A stretch of 64,000 nt of DNA, from assembly GCA_009773165.1 (NCBI GenBank), contig WOUZ01000001.1:496001-560000 (forward strand), read 5' to 3'. Shown here one piece after another: positions 23,401 to 31,876 of the stretch. Origin of the DNA: Bacteroidota bacterium (GTDB taxonomy: Bacteria > Bacteroidota > Bacteroidia > Bacteroidales > F082). The notes under the pieces were generated by a model. The model saw nothing but the letters and a program-made list of their open reading frames with translations, had not been told where the DNA came from and made no database searches. Made by a program: the position numbers and the translations under genes. Each line of letters starts with the position of its first letter. The stretch's first letter is position 1.

Positions 23401-24755
23401 CTCAGCTTTCGGGCATTTTCAATTTTGTCGAAATCTTGTCCTGAAATGAAATACCCTGATCTTCCAACACCTAAAGGGTCGCCTGTGAGGTAACCGCTTA
23501 CGCGTCTTACGTCCCTGATACTAGCCGTATCAAGCCGGCTGACAAGATTGTTGGAGTTTCCCGAAGGGAGCGGAGGGCCAGCATTTGGATATATTTCGGC
23601 ATTGTTAAGCCATTCTCTTCTGCCTTCGCCAAGATCGGTAAATGCAACGATATTTCTGTTGTCCTGAAGGGCAGGCCCGAAGTTGGTAACCCACACTTCA
23701 ACTCTGGTAATATTGATATCAGAGGTGATGATGGGCAACGATTCCAATCCGGTTTCGTATTTCTCACGGAAATAATGTGCAAGAAAGAAGTGACGGTTTT
23801 CTTCGTAGTCGAGACTGCTCAACTTGAATTTATTTGTTTGAGCGCCACCCTGTACAGTGATATTTTTTGCTTCGCTTTCTTGTTGAGAGAAAACAGCAGT
23901 AACCGAAGTCCGGCCGAATTGAAGTTTTGTTTTGATACCTAAAAGTGCCTGACTACCACGTATAAGTGTGGTGTTGAGTGGCATATTAACATTACCAGCT
24001 TCGATGAGTTTTACGATCTCATCTTCTTTACCTTCATATTTCAGTGCCAGCTTGTTTTCAAACTGAAAGGTAGCCTCAGTATTATAATTGGTTTTAAATT
24101 CAATTTTATCACCAATTTTTGCAATTACATTCATTTGTATCTGCTGATCGAAATCGAAATTAGTGGTACGTCGTTGCCGCACATCCAACTGAGGGTCTTC
24201 TCGTAACATGCTGCGAACACCAAACGTAACTTCAGCCGAGCCTTGAGGACGGATATCGATGGTGTTACTACCAAAAATCTGATCAAAAACCTTTCCTCCC
24301 ACATACAAAGCAGGGATAATAGAAGAGCTTGAAGCTGTTTTACTCGTTTTAGCCCTGTCGTTCCAGTAGTTTTTGATGCCTTTGTTGTTTTGAAAATCCT
24401 TGTACTCATTTTCGGTCATTGGAGTAGGAGTACGGTATTCAAAATTACCAATCTTACTAACAAAGACATACTGTTTTGAGACAGGATCGTACACCACCTC
24501 GCGTTTGATGTTCGGAGGGTCTTTCAGATAAAGAGGCGAATGATCCTTTAACTGTTCAGAAGGGTTTCCTTCATCAGCCGGAACGGGGAAAAGTGGTTTA
24601 GGAATGGTGTCGGGTTCCTGTGGTAAAAAAGGCGCAAGGAACGGCATTTGCTCCAGGCGGGAAGGAGGCAAAGCAGAGAACGATGAGAATGCGAGCAGCA
24701 AGCCAACGATACCAACGCCAAAAATACGTATGCTATTATGTTTTAGATTCCTCAA
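17436..24755 (-). CDS. sprA: SprA (Sov), type IX secretion outer-membrane translocon
   Basis: SprA forms the very large outer-membrane barrel through which T9SS cargo leaves the cell. The 2439 residues match the usual size of about 2400. There is a signal-like N-terminus (RIFGVGIVGLLLAFSSFSAL). Recognisable family stretches include NTIDIRPQGSAEVTFGVRS, the LRGSQALLG-like region, RSGTSYIDDFEGAKS near 890 and a C-terminal FAGVTMRFNLAQ. A Pro/Gly-rich loop (GRGAGAMPRPGAARPGG) lies near residue 1940. It sits directly upstream of gcvH on the same strand and 47 bases downstream of ruvA. Three T9SS cargo genes occur later in the window. Confidence 0.95.
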   Translation of the reverse strand: MRNLKHNSIRIFGVGIVGLLLAFSSFSALPPSRLEQMPFLAPFLPQEPDTIPKPLFPVPADEGNPSEQLKDHSPLYLKDPPNIKREVVYDPVSKQYVFVSKIGNFEYRTPTPMTENEYKDFQNNKGIKNYWNDRAKTSKTASSSSIIPALYVGGKVFDQIFGSNTIDIRPQGSAEVTFGVRSMLREDPQLDVRQRRTTNFDFDQQIQMNVIAKIGDKIEFKTNYNTEATFQFENKLALKYEGKEDEIVKLIEAGNVNMPLNTTLIRGSQALLGIKTKLQFGRTSVTAVFSQQESEAKNITVQGGAQTNKFKLSSLDYEENRHFFLAHYFREKYETGLESLPIITSDINITRVEVWVTNFGPALQDNRNIVAFTDLGEGRREWLNNAEIYPNAGPPLPSGNSNNLVSRLDTASIRDVRRVSGYLTGDPLGVGRSGYFISGQDFDKIENARKLSSTEYTFNSKLGFISLNTNLNSDQTIAVAYQYTVIGYDSVFQVGEFSDRGINAPNSLMVKLLKGTSLNTRMPMWDLMMKNVYSIKAYQVNKEDFTFNILYSGNQNGVPTGYFTEGDESVKGVPLIHLLNLDNLDQQGNPVSTGDGVFDFMDDAARSGGTINSGNGRIYFTVLEPFGKYIREKVFPDNSDLANLYAYDSLYTLTKSGAEQYPEKNKYILEGYYKSQSGSEISLNALNVPQGSVTVTAGGVPLTENVQYTVDYTLGRVRIIDEGIMSSGTPINISLESNSLFSLQQKRMMGLHVDHEFNKDFRVGATLLNLHERPLTQKVNYGDDPISNTIYGFDMSYRRESIWLTKMVDKLPFFSTKQVSRINVDGEFAHFLPGHSRAVGKSGTSYIDDFEGAKSKIDLRQVSTWYLASTPQGQSDLFPESQPGTDLDYGKNRAKFAWYIIDPLFYDKYGTLRPSNVDKTELSKHSVRQVLETEVFPNKEIPSGTPSNIAVLNMAYYPDERGPYNFDITPTPFSAGMNADGTLNDPSSRWGGIMRRVESTDFEATNIEYIEFWMMDPFAEEADNRGELYINLGDISEDILRDGRRFYENGLPSSETVINVDTTIWGRVPTLQALVESFSNTAGARAFQDVGYDGLSTIDEKTFHAAFLDFVRQEHGENSIAYQLAEADPSGDNFQYFRGSNLDSDSRYSSVLERYKNFNGPDGNSPTDDQNQESYPTSGSSTPNVEDINRDNTLSEAERYFQYRIKLDPDNMKIGESYIADIHEATAIPLADGGVGEVKWYQFRIPISQPEKVVGNIQDFRSIRFIRMYMRGFEKPVVARFATLELVRGEWRKYRQNLLSAGEYIVNDDPNLTKFDISAVNIEENGRRDPIPYVIPPGIDRETNYGTTSLVQLNEQAMQFTVVNLLDGDAKAAYKTTEFDFRHYSKLKMYVHAEQLFEGQDLEYGEMTTFIRIGADFTENYYEYEIPLSFTPWGTAYTNAEAIWPEANNFDIDLEELVKVKENRNNAMRNPNSDIRLNYPYVEMIGDHKIKVIGSPNISDVKGIMIGVRNPKRLNITSEDDGEAKSAVIWINELRVTDFKNEGGWAATARVETILADLGRVVVSGAHTTSGFGSLEMKVNETPLETATTFDIATDIDLGKLLPETAGIKLPMHFDYGETHIKPEYNPLDPDVKQSDFINSFETRAEQDSVKGLTNDFTMRKNINFVNVRKEKVGNQTKSRIYDIENWNFSYSYSELYQRNIDVEYDKRLLYRGGLGFNFNTTPANVQPFSKAKWASKPYMQLIKDINFFYMPRNLAFRTEMNRQNNEKKYRNKSEGDIITYPIYAKQWTWSRNYDFKFDLTRSITFDYSAGANAYVYEPAGNPDRGSEAFNMNRETIWNNILDLGRKTRFNQMIKVNYTIPINKIPLLNWMSASAGYQGMYTWTASPLSVQERIGNSIENQNTKQLNGSVDFLRLYNKVGYLQKLNTPKRPQGRGAGAMPRPGAARPGGKPEPEKPEEAIAADTTNKKPSVNYFKLVGDQILKLAMSVKRGNITYTQNNGVYIPGFKPEPDLFGVTFANSAPGIGFVLGSEADIRNTAIANNWLSTDSLINQAYAKKRTETFGYRVNIEPVPGFRIDVNGDRTTALNFSEYFRADSNGVFNSFSPVEAGNFSTSYGLLKTFFNKAGKNEESALFDQLLANRKTVADRLAYENPQWVAEGEQYVYDTVGNDYYPFGYGAISQEVVLYSFVSAYKGIDAQGVSLNPFPRIPIPNWTLTYNGLTNVPAVQKLFKTVNITHAYRSTYSINSWRTNVDFDPKDLTKTYKNSNIFIGKYDMGQVVITEQFSPLIGIDVGLHNSITARMEFKKQRNLTMSFINNQLTEVVGQELILGAGYRIKNLALIISSITGGKGTRSSNDLVLKLDLGFRTDVTTLRRLDERNSQISAGQYKTNLYFTADYMISNRFNLQAFFKRDMSDPFVSSQFRNSNTFAGVTMRFNLAQ

Positions 24756-24802
24756 AAGATCAGTTCATTTTGATTCTTACCATTACCTTTTTTATTCAGG
24801 GA

Positions 24803-25384
24803 CTACAGTACCCTCAGCGCCTCCTTGATCAGTTTATCAACAGCCATAGATGCGTTTTCGCTGAGAATTTTAGTCAACACCTTATCGGCGGCGGCTTTGT
24901 TAAATCCTAGAATAAGCAGTGCAGATAACGCTTCCTCTTTGTTTGTATTGTATGAAGGACCTGATTTTTGGCCTAAAATGATTGTTTTTCCAACCTTATC
25001 GCGCAAATCAACCACAATACGCTGTGCTGTTTTACCTCCAATGCCTTTTACACGCTGCAGAGCAGTCACGTTTCCTGAAGAAATAGCCTCGGTTGCTTCC
25101 TGCGTGCTAAGTGAAGAAAGAATCACTCTCGCGGTATTTGCACCAACGCCTGAGACGGAGATCAGATGCAAAAAAAGACTTCTTTCTTCTTCATCAAAAA
25201 ATCCAAATAAAACGTGAGCATCTTCTCTTACCGACAAGTATGTGTAAAGTTTAGCATTTTCCAATTGTTGAACAGCCGAATAGGTGTTGAGTGAAATATG
25301 CATATGATAACCTATTCCATGCACATCAATAACTAAAAAGGCCGGATTCTTTTCAACAATTTTTCCGGAAATATATGCATACAT
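24803..25384 (-). CDS. ruvA: Holliday junction branch migration protein RuvA
   Basis: RuvA holds the Holliday junction and loads the RuvB motor. Using the ATG at 25384 gives 193 residues starting MYAYISGKIVEKNPAFLVID, the standard N-terminal OB-fold (VHGIGYHMHIS). Two helix-hairpin-helix motifs follow, including LISVSGVGANTARVILS and LQRVKGIGGKTAQRIVVDLRDKVG. A C-terminal domain III (EEALSALLILGFNKAAADKVL) ends the protein. The frame is open for 32 more codons upstream, but those residues do not belong to the family. ruvC lies far away in this window (61091-61642). Confidence 0.95.
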   Translation of the reverse strand: MYAYISGKIVEKNPAFLVIDVHGIGYHMHISLNTYSAVQQLENAKLYTYLSVREDAHVLFGFFDEEERSLFLHLISVSGVGANTARVILSSLSTQEATEAISSGNVTALQRVKGIGGKTAQRIVVDLRDKVGKTIILGQKSGPSYNTNKEEALSALLILGFNKAAADKVLTKILSENASMAVDKLIKEALRVL

Positions 25385-25578
25385 AGCGAGGGTTTTTTGA
25401 GCCTGATAAACTTGAAGAGGCAAAAATAATGAAAACAGTTGGAACTTCACCGCTAATGTAAAAACAGATCGTGTATGCACTGAATTAAGTTTCAGGACAC
25501 TTTGGAAATACTAACCACTTTTTAAAATCCCGAGTATGTTGTTATTGAAAAAAGTTATTTTTCGACTTCCAATTTCTA

Positions 25579-27069
25579 TTATGATCTTTTCAGAATTTTA
25601 AGAATTTTTGAAGGGTTCAAATCAATTTTTTCGATGAAGCTAACACTAAAAATAAAAATCAGAAACAGAAGCGTATGTATAAGTAGTTTGAGTGCCATAT
25701 GCATCTCCGGCAGCAAAATTGAAACAGCAAAGAGGCCAATACCCAGGGCAAAATATCCTCCAATTCGTGATACATTGTATGGAATCCAAAAAACTTTTTG
25801 ACCCCAGAAATACGAAACTACCATCATCAAAAAATAAGTAACAAGATGTGTCCAGGCAGCTCCTACATAGCCAAAAACCGGTATTAGCAGGAAGTTTAAA
25901 ACAATTGTTATCAAAGCACCGCCCATCGCAATATAGGCGCCACTCAGCGTTTTGTCAGTAAGTTTATACCATATCGCAAGGTTGTAATAAACTCCATTCA
26001 ACAAATTGGCTATCAGCACGATTGGGACAATTGAGAGACCATCCCGGTATTTTTCACCAATGAGGTGTTTAAAAATATCCATATACAAACTGACCCCAAG
26101 AAAAATGATTATGCCTGAAATCACGAAAAAATTCATGACACGGGCAAACAGTTCCGGAGCGTCTTTTTTTTCTGCTTCGGCAAAAAAGAAGGGCTCAGCA
26201 GCATACCTGAACATTTGAATAAATAAGGTCATCAGCACCCCTAATTTATAATTTGCACCATAAATTCCTAGCTGAACCATAGGTTGATCGCCCGGATCGA
26301 GTAAATATTTAAGCAGGATTTTATCCAGCATCTCGTTCACCATTCCAGCCAGACCGATAATGAGCACAGGCCATGCATAACGTAACATGGGAAGTAAATA
26401 ATTCTGTTCAAATGACCATTTAAACGATTTCAGGATTTTGCCCAACATCATAAGACTCAGAAAACTTGCCAATAAATTGGAAATCAATACCCAGGCAACC
26501 AAACTGCTTTCATCTCCAAAAAACTGAGTGGCAAGCGTAGTAAAAAATTGTGGGAAAATTAATATGGTAATAAAGTTCAATAAAATGGTAATCAATACAT
26601 TAATTAACCTAATCATGGCAAACTTTCGCGCTTTGTTGAGCTTACGCAACATGGCAAACGGGATTGCTGAAACAGCATCGAAAGCAACAATAAATGCGAC
26701 AATAAGTATATACTCGCTGTTGCCATCATATTGCATCCACGAAGCAAGCGTTTTATAAAACAAACAAACCCCGGCTAAAAAAACAACTGTTGAGATTATG
26801 ATCGCAGACATGGCGTTGTAAAAAACCTTTTGCGGATCGTTTTTTTGAGCAAATCTGAAAAAAGCAGTCTCCATTCCATATGTCAACAGTACCATCAGGA
26901 AAGCAATATAGGCATAGAGTTCGGTAACCTGTCCGTAAGTAGCCTGATCTTCGAAAACACGTGTATAAATCGGAACGAGCATGTAATTAAGCAGGCGTGG
27001 AACAATGGTCCCCATTCCATAGACTACAGTTTGACCTGCTAAACTTTTCAATGGGCTTTTTGCTGTCAT
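25579..27069 (-). CDS. Polysaccharide-type flippase (MOP superfamily)
   Basis: The 496-residue protein has about 14 predicted membrane segments and the N-terminal LAGQTVVYGMGTIVPRLLNYMLVPIYTRVF pattern of oligosaccharide or polysaccharide flippases (Wzx/MurJ-like MOP superfamily). It would move lipid-linked sugars across the inner membrane, but the cargo cannot be read from the sequence. Its ATG shares one base with the TGA of the upstream histidine kinase gene (27069), which shows tight translational coupling. No glycosyltransferases are adjacent here. Confidence 0.85.
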   Translation of the reverse strand: MTAKSPLKSLAGQTVVYGMGTIVPRLLNYMLVPIYTRVFEDQATYGQVTELYAYIAFLMVLLTYGMETAFFRFAQKNDPQKVFYNAMSAIIISTVVFLAGVCLFYKTLASWMQYDGNSEYILIVAFIVAFDAVSAIPFAMLRKLNKARKFAMIRLINVLITILLNFITILIFPQFFTTLATQFFGDESSLVAWVLISNLLASFLSLMMLGKILKSFKWSFEQNYLLPMLRYAWPVLIIGLAGMVNEMLDKILLKYLLDPGDQPMVQLGIYGANYKLGVLMTLFIQMFRYAAEPFFFAEAEKKDAPELFARVMNFFVISGIIIFLGVSLYMDIFKHLIGEKYRDGLSIVPIVLIANLLNGVYYNLAIWYKLTDKTLSGAYIAMGGALITIVLNFLLIPVFGYVGAAWTHLVTYFLMMVVSYFWGQKVFWIPYNVSRIGGYFALGIGLFAVSILLPEMHMALKLLIHTLLFLIFIFSVSFIEKIDLNPSKILKILKRS

Positions 27070-30000
27070 CAGTACAAAGGTAATTGAAGATAAAATGTTG
27101 TACCACTCCCCTGCTCCGTTTCGAAATGAATTTCACCACCTGAGGTAGTAACAAGATTATGCACCATGGCCAAACCGATCCCCATCCCACTTGACTTGGT
27201 GGTAAAATTTGGAGTGAAAACACGTCGTGCTTCATCAGAACTCATGCCTTTACCATTATCCTTTATAATGATGTTGATACGGTTGTTATCAGCGTGCACC
27301 TGAATGTCGATTAATCCGTTTTGACGTTCGCCAATTGCTTGTACACTATTCTTTATCAGGTTGGTGAAGATCCGGTTCATGTTTGCCTGATCGGTTGAAA
27401 TCCAGATTGCTGCTTCGTGTTCAAAATTGGTTTTAAAAGTAATATTCGGGTGATTGTTAAATAAAACAATCAAATTGTTAAGTAATAATATCAGGTTGAT
27501 TTTCTCTGGTTTACTTACCGGAAGACGAGCAAAGTCGGAAAAAGCACTCGCAATTGAAGAAAGTGTATCTATTTGATTTATAAGTGTTTCTGATGTGTTT
27601 TTTATTTTCTTTGCAATGTCAGGATCTTCATCATTCCAGGCTTTGAGCAGATACTGAACACTTAATCGCATGGGAGTTAAGGGGTTTTTAATTTCATGAG
27701 CCACCTGTTTAGCCATTTCTCTCCATGCACTTTCGCGCTCCGATCGAGCCAAACGTTCAGCACTTTCGGCAAGTTCATCCAAAAGGGTATTGTATTGAGC
27801 AACAAACTGCCCTAATTCATCCTTGCTTTTCCAAACAATTTTTTCGTTCACCCTATCTATTCTCAGCGATCTCATTTTATCCTGAATCATTTGAAGTGGC
27901 TGAAGTAAGCGTCGTGAGAGCAATAAAACCAGAAAAACAACCACTCCTGAAATCACTAAAAACAGGTTTATATATGTCAAAATCAAGGAAGAAATTTCGT
28001 TTCGTATTTCGGATTCTCTGGCAAAATATGGTAAATTGATATATGCCAAAACATCTCCTTTTTCGCTTTTAAAAGGAATATAGGAAGATAAATATCTGCT
28101 GTCGCCAATTTGCTCTTCGTGTTTGAAATAGAGTTTATCTTCAATAAACATTGCCCGGTAAGCCTGTGGATTCATTTGTTTGGAAACAAGATGCTGATCA
28201 AAAATGTCGTATCTGGATGAAGCCAGCAATCTTCCATTCAAATCATAAAGGTTAATATCAGAAAAGAATACTAAAGAAAACTTCAACAGCAATTGGTGCA
28301 AATAATCCTGTAATTCAGCTCTCGAAATATCTTCATTTTTCAGTTTATGCTCGAGCTCAATTAAAATAGATTGGGTTTTTTCGAAAAGAAAATCATCATT
28401 TTTTTTGTTGTAAACATCAGTTATATAGTACACTGTACTAAATCCAATAATGATAAATGAGAGCAGAAGAGAGCTTATGATTAAAATCTGTAATTTAAAT
28501 CGAAACGTTATTCGAAGTTGTTTCAAATAATTACGAATATCGCTTAGAAGAAAAAATGCAAATCCAGGTATCGCCATTAATAAAAAGAAAAAAGCAAACG
28601 GCGCAAGAGCAATAGCCAATGACTTCACAGGTAAACTCACGACCACTATTTTACCATTTTCTGACTTGTGAATTATATGGCTAAAATTGTTTGAAACAAC
28701 TTTGCTTTTACCTGGCGAATTGAATTGATAATAATTGGACGGATACAAATAATTGCCTGATTTATAGATCAAAACACTATCCTTGTAGGTTGCGAATGAA
28801 TAATTTGTGATTTCCTTTGAAAAACCTTTGCGTTCATCTATTAATAATTCGGGATAGCCCAAACCTTCAGGTATATATTTAAAATAAAATTCAAAATAGA
28901 GCGTAGTGTGTTCACGCGAAATCGCTCCAGATGAATCGCCAAAAGGAATTATTGCTAAATAGTAAACACCTTGTATATCATCATCAATTAGATAAAGTCC
29001 TTTAATATTGGTATTTGTACCTCTTTCACGAACCATTTCATTGAAATAAGATTCACAATTGAAACTCAAATTCTCAGGTTGAATGAGCAGTTCACTTGTG
29101 GAATTACAAATGGTTAGTTCAATGTCATATTTTTTATAATAATCGGAAACATACTTAGAAAAGAAATAGTCTTTAATCTGTTGATCTACAATTGATTTAT
29201 CATTTTCGGACAGAAGGATTCGTGATTGAATAACGGTATCATTCCTTAATTGTTTCTCTGTTTCACTCCATAAAAATTCAAAAAGAGGGTCATTGTTTGT
29301 ACTTAGCTGCAAGGCGGTTAATTGTTGCGACTGTTCCGATTTTAATTTATTGGTGGTAAATATCAAATATGTCAACAATGCACTAAAAACAAAAAACAAA
29401 GATATTGATAATGTAATGAATTGATTTCTAATATTTTGTATTGACCTGGAGTGAAAAAAGAAAATTAAAATTATTGCAGCCATAAATGGTATAAGCGCAA
29501 TATTAATGGCCTTAAATAAATAGATCAAAACGGACAAAAAGACAAAAACTCCTAAAAAGATTAAGAAAAGCACTGGTTTTTTAAAGCCCAGATAAGTAAT
29601 TTTCGTGAATAGGCCTCTTAAAAGTACAATTGTTGCGATTGAAAACATAGCTGCAGATCCAAATACTGCATAACTCCAGGCATTATGCATAAAAAATTTG
29701 GAAAATGTCAACGGAACAGAAGTTTGATAGAAAATATTCTCTACAACATATACCTGAATTACCAATAGTATAAAAAAAGCAAAAACATAAAAAATGGTTC
29801 TTAGAAGCCGGGATGATGTGAGATTTGTCCCATTGTCTTTTATCCACAGATTATAAAGTGCAAGTGCAATTGCTAAAAAAGCTTCTACATGGAGCAATAA
29901 AAAACCCAGCGACGGAAGCAATATTCCTGAGCTAAAAGCCATGGGGTCAAAAAGTTCTGAGTCGAAGAAAAATACTCCTGGACCCGCTATTCGCATTGCA

Positions 30001-30788
30001 GTTTGAATAAGTACAATTGCTACAACAAAGATCAATGTGTTTAAACCAACGCTGTTTATTTTGTTTCTGCCTGGTAAAATACGGTACAAAATGACATAAG
30101 CAAATGCTAATAAAAGCAATAATGCAAGAAATAAATATATGAGATAAAAAGAGGGAAAAGGAATTCCGTTGGCAGTTTTTGATTGGATATAAAATAGCGG
30201 TTTTCCATATTTTGATAAAACTGGATAACTTACTCCTGAAGAATCTAGCTTTAATAAATACAAATCAGCATAAGATCCATATTCGGGGGCAAAACCAATA
30301 TTAATATGATCATTACTAAATGTATGGTTTTCATAAACCAAATCCATTACAATTATCTTGAACTCACCGATGGTTTCAGATTCAAGTAGGAAAGCACTAC
30401 CGGTTGTTTTATCGAAAGCAAAAGAGGAAGTATCATTTGGTTGGATAAGTTCTTCTGAAAAATAATCACTATGATTCCAAAAAATGATTTTTTCATTTTT
30501 CAAAACCCCAACAAAGAAATCTATTTCATACAGTTCTTCTAACTCAAACAAAATATCAAGAGAAGAAATTCCATTCTGTTTTTGAATTTTTTCAATTAGG
30601 TCAATCTTTATATTAACTGCTTCGGAAGAACGCCTCTCAAGTTTTTGTGACAGATCTTTTGCAACCTTCACCGGGGTATTTTCGTGTAACAAAAACAGAC
30701 GAAGAGAAAAATAGACAAGTCCAGTTAAAAGAAAGCTCCAAAATAGGACACTTCTAATTATTTTTCCAAAAAAACTTGTTAGATTCAT
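27069..30788 (-). CDS. Very large membrane sensor histidine kinase (NtrY-like core)
   Basis: The protein has 1239 residues, far longer than a common kinase. There is a first membrane segment near 13-33, an extracytoplasmic region to about 205, a block of seven to eight membrane segments (about 210-460), a second extracytoplasmic domain (about 480-730) and further membrane segments near 735-760, 775-800 and 955-980. The cytoplasmic part has a HAMP domain (SRRLLQPLQMIQDKM), a HisKA box AHEIKNPLTPMRLSVQYLL with the phospho-His, and an ATPase with NLIKNSVQAIGE (N box), DNGKGM and GMGIGLAMV. No response regulator gene is adjacent. The one-base TGATG overlap couples it to the flippase. Confidence 0.9.
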   Translation of the reverse strand: MNLTSFFGKIIRSVLFWSFLLTGLVYFSLRLFLLHENTPVKVAKDLSQKLERRSSEAVNIKIDLIEKIQKQNGISSLDILFELEELYEIDFFVGVLKNEKIIFWNHSDYFSEELIQPNDTSSFAFDKTTGSAFLLESETIGEFKIIVMDLVYENHTFSNDHINIGFAPEYGSYADLYLLKLDSSGVSYPVLSKYGKPLFYIQSKTANGIPFPSFYLIYLFLALLLLLAFAYVILYRILPGRNKINSVGLNTLIFVVAIVLIQTAMRIAGPGVFFFDSELFDPMAFSSGILLPSLGFLLLHVEAFLAIALALYNLWIKDNGTNLTSSRLLRTIFYVFAFFILLVIQVYVVENIFYQTSVPLTFSKFFMHNAWSYAVFGSAAMFSIATIVLLRGLFTKITYLGFKKPVLFLIFLGVFVFLSVLIYLFKAINIALIPFMAAIILIFFFHSRSIQNIRNQFITLSISLFFVFSALLTYLIFTTNKLKSEQSQQLTALQLSTNNDPLFEFLWSETEKQLRNDTVIQSRILLSENDKSIVDQQIKDYFFSKYVSDYYKKYDIELTICNSTSELLIQPENLSFNCESYFNEMVRERGTNTNIKGLYLIDDDIQGVYYLAIIPFGDSSGAISREHTTLYFEFYFKYIPEGLGYPELLIDERKGFSKEITNYSFATYKDSVLIYKSGNYLYPSNYYQFNSPGKSKVVSNNFSHIIHKSENGKIVVVSLPVKSLAIALAPFAFFFLLMAIPGFAFFLLSDIRNYLKQLRITFRFKLQILIISSLLLSFIIIGFSTVYYITDVYNKKNDDFLFEKTQSILIELEHKLKNEDISRAELQDYLHQLLLKFSLVFFSDINLYDLNGRLLASSRYDIFDQHLVSKQMNPQAYRAMFIEDKLYFKHEEQIGDSRYLSSYIPFKSEKGDVLAYINLPYFARESEIRNEISSLILTYINLFLVISGVVVFLVLLLSRRLLQPLQMIQDKMRSLRIDRVNEKIVWKSKDELGQFVAQYNTLLDELAESAERLARSERESAWREMAKQVAHEIKNPLTPMRLSVQYLLKAWNDEDPDIAKKIKNTSETLINQIDTLSSIASAFSDFARLPVSKPEKINLILLLNNLIVLFNNHPNITFKTNFEHEAAIWISTDQANMNRIFTNLIKNSVQAIGERQNGLIDIQVHADNNRINIIIKDNGKGMSSDEARRVFTPNFTTKSSGMGIGLAMVHNLVTTSGGEIHFETEQGSGTTFYLQLPLY

Positions 30789-30884
30789 TTAAGTTATTGT
30801 AAATCTTTGTGTTAAACAACCGAAAACACTAACTCATTATCTCTGTTTTAAACGTGAAAAAAAACAAAAACAACGTCTATTATC

Positions 30885-30908
30885 AAAAAGAGCAAAACGC
30901 TCTTAAAA
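30885..30908 (-). terminator. Terminator of the mnmG-methyltransferase unit
   Basis: On the minus strand AAGAGC, loop GTTTT and GCTCTT (30888-30904) precede a T run. It lies about 60 bases past the methyltransferase stop and before the kinase gene. Confidence 0.65.
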
Positions 30909-30966
30909 AGCCTATAATAATGTCAAATTACAAAATATGCTAACGACAAAAGAAGAAAAACGACTC

Positions 30967-31848
30967 TTAAGTAGCATAAAAAATATAGATATTACTTGAA
31001 TATTCCCTTGATTTATTAGCCTTTACATTTGATTTCCAAGCATTTAATACTGCCATAGGATAGGTCAACGGCGTCGATTTAGACTTTTCGCTCAATAAAG
31101 CTATATAATAAGCGTCCCATTTTAGAGGCTCGCGTTTGAGAAAATTAAATCCATGCTTATTTAGTAAAAGTCTTATGGTTGAAAATCCAAAATGATACAG
31201 GTGTCTTGGAACATCATAAGCTGCCCAATACTCTTTATAATGCTGAGCATCGTACGAATGTATATTCGGTAATGCTATAATAAGTCTTCCACCCGGTTTC
31301 AGTATTCTTTTCAGTTGTTGGCATTGCCAGTTCAGATCTTCAACATGTTCGAGTACATGCCACATCGTAATAACATCATATAAATGATCTGCTTGTGAAA
31401 GAACTTCATCAGGAGACAGAATATTCGATTTAGTTTTCTCTTTTGAATACTGTCTGGCTTTCTCATTAGGTTCAACACCACAAATATTCCAGCCTTGTTC
31501 TTTCGCATAATTAAGAAAATCTCCTGATCCACATCCAATATCAAGTAGCGATCCTTTTTGCAATCCAGATGTTGCAACTTTGAATTTATATTTAATATTC
31601 ACTTTCTTAACCGCTTCATAAATTTGCGAAAAGAAAGATGTTGATTTTTCCGGATGACTATAGTACTCATCTGAATCGTAATATTTCCCAATCTCTTGTT
31701 TTTCTGGAAAGGGATTTGTCAGAACCAATTCACATTTAGGACAAGTCTGAAGAGAAAATTCTTGTTTTGTTAGAAAATGATCCTTCACTTTTAGAAAAGG
31801 GCGAAATTCATTATTATTACAAACCGGACAATTTTTGTGTGAGTTCAT
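30967..31848 (-). CDS. Class I SAM-dependent methyltransferase with N-terminal zinc ribbon
   Basis: From the ATG at 31848 the protein has 293 residues. It begins MNSHKNCPVCNNNEF and then has TCPKCELVLTNPFP, forming a four-cysteine zinc ribbon. The SAM-binding motif I is GSLLDIGCGSGDFL, followed by YDVITMWHVLEHVED and GGRLIIALPN. This fits the Methyltransf_12/23 type with unknown substrate. The frame extends to a TTG at 31872, but that would place a parS site inside the coding sequence, so the ATG is preferred. It is downstream of mnmG on the same strand, a pairing common in Bacteroidota. Confidence 0.85.
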   Translation of the reverse strand: MNSHKNCPVCNNNEFRPFLKVKDHFLTKQEFSLQTCPKCELVLTNPFPEKQEIGKYYDSDEYYSHPEKSTSFFSQIYEAVKKVNIKYKFKVATSGLQKGSLLDIGCGSGDFLNYAKEQGWNICGVEPNEKARQYSKEKTKSNILSPDEVLSQADHLYDVITMWHVLEHVEDLNWQCQQLKRILKPGGRLIIALPNIHSYDAQHYKEYWAAYDVPRHLYHFGFSTIRLLLNKHGFNFLKREPLKWDAYYIALLSEKSKSTPLTYPMAVLNAWKSNVKANKSREYSSNIYIFYAT

Positions 31849-31855
31849 TATATCT

Positions 31856-31871
31856 AGTTTCACGTGAAACA
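31856..31871. promoter_or_regulatory. parS site 1 (ParB/Spo0J binding)
   Basis: AGTTTCACGTGAAACA contains the perfect 14-bp palindrome GTTTCACGTGAAAC and differs at one outer base from the classical 16-bp parS. It lies between mnmG and the methyltransferase gene, so it marks the chromosome-segregation region near the replication origin. Confidence 0.88.
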
Positions 31872-31876
31872 ATAAG

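Noticed and set aside
25385-25480. N-terminal extension of RuvA
   Set aside because: The 32 extra residues are not part of the family, and the internal ATG gives the standard N-terminus.
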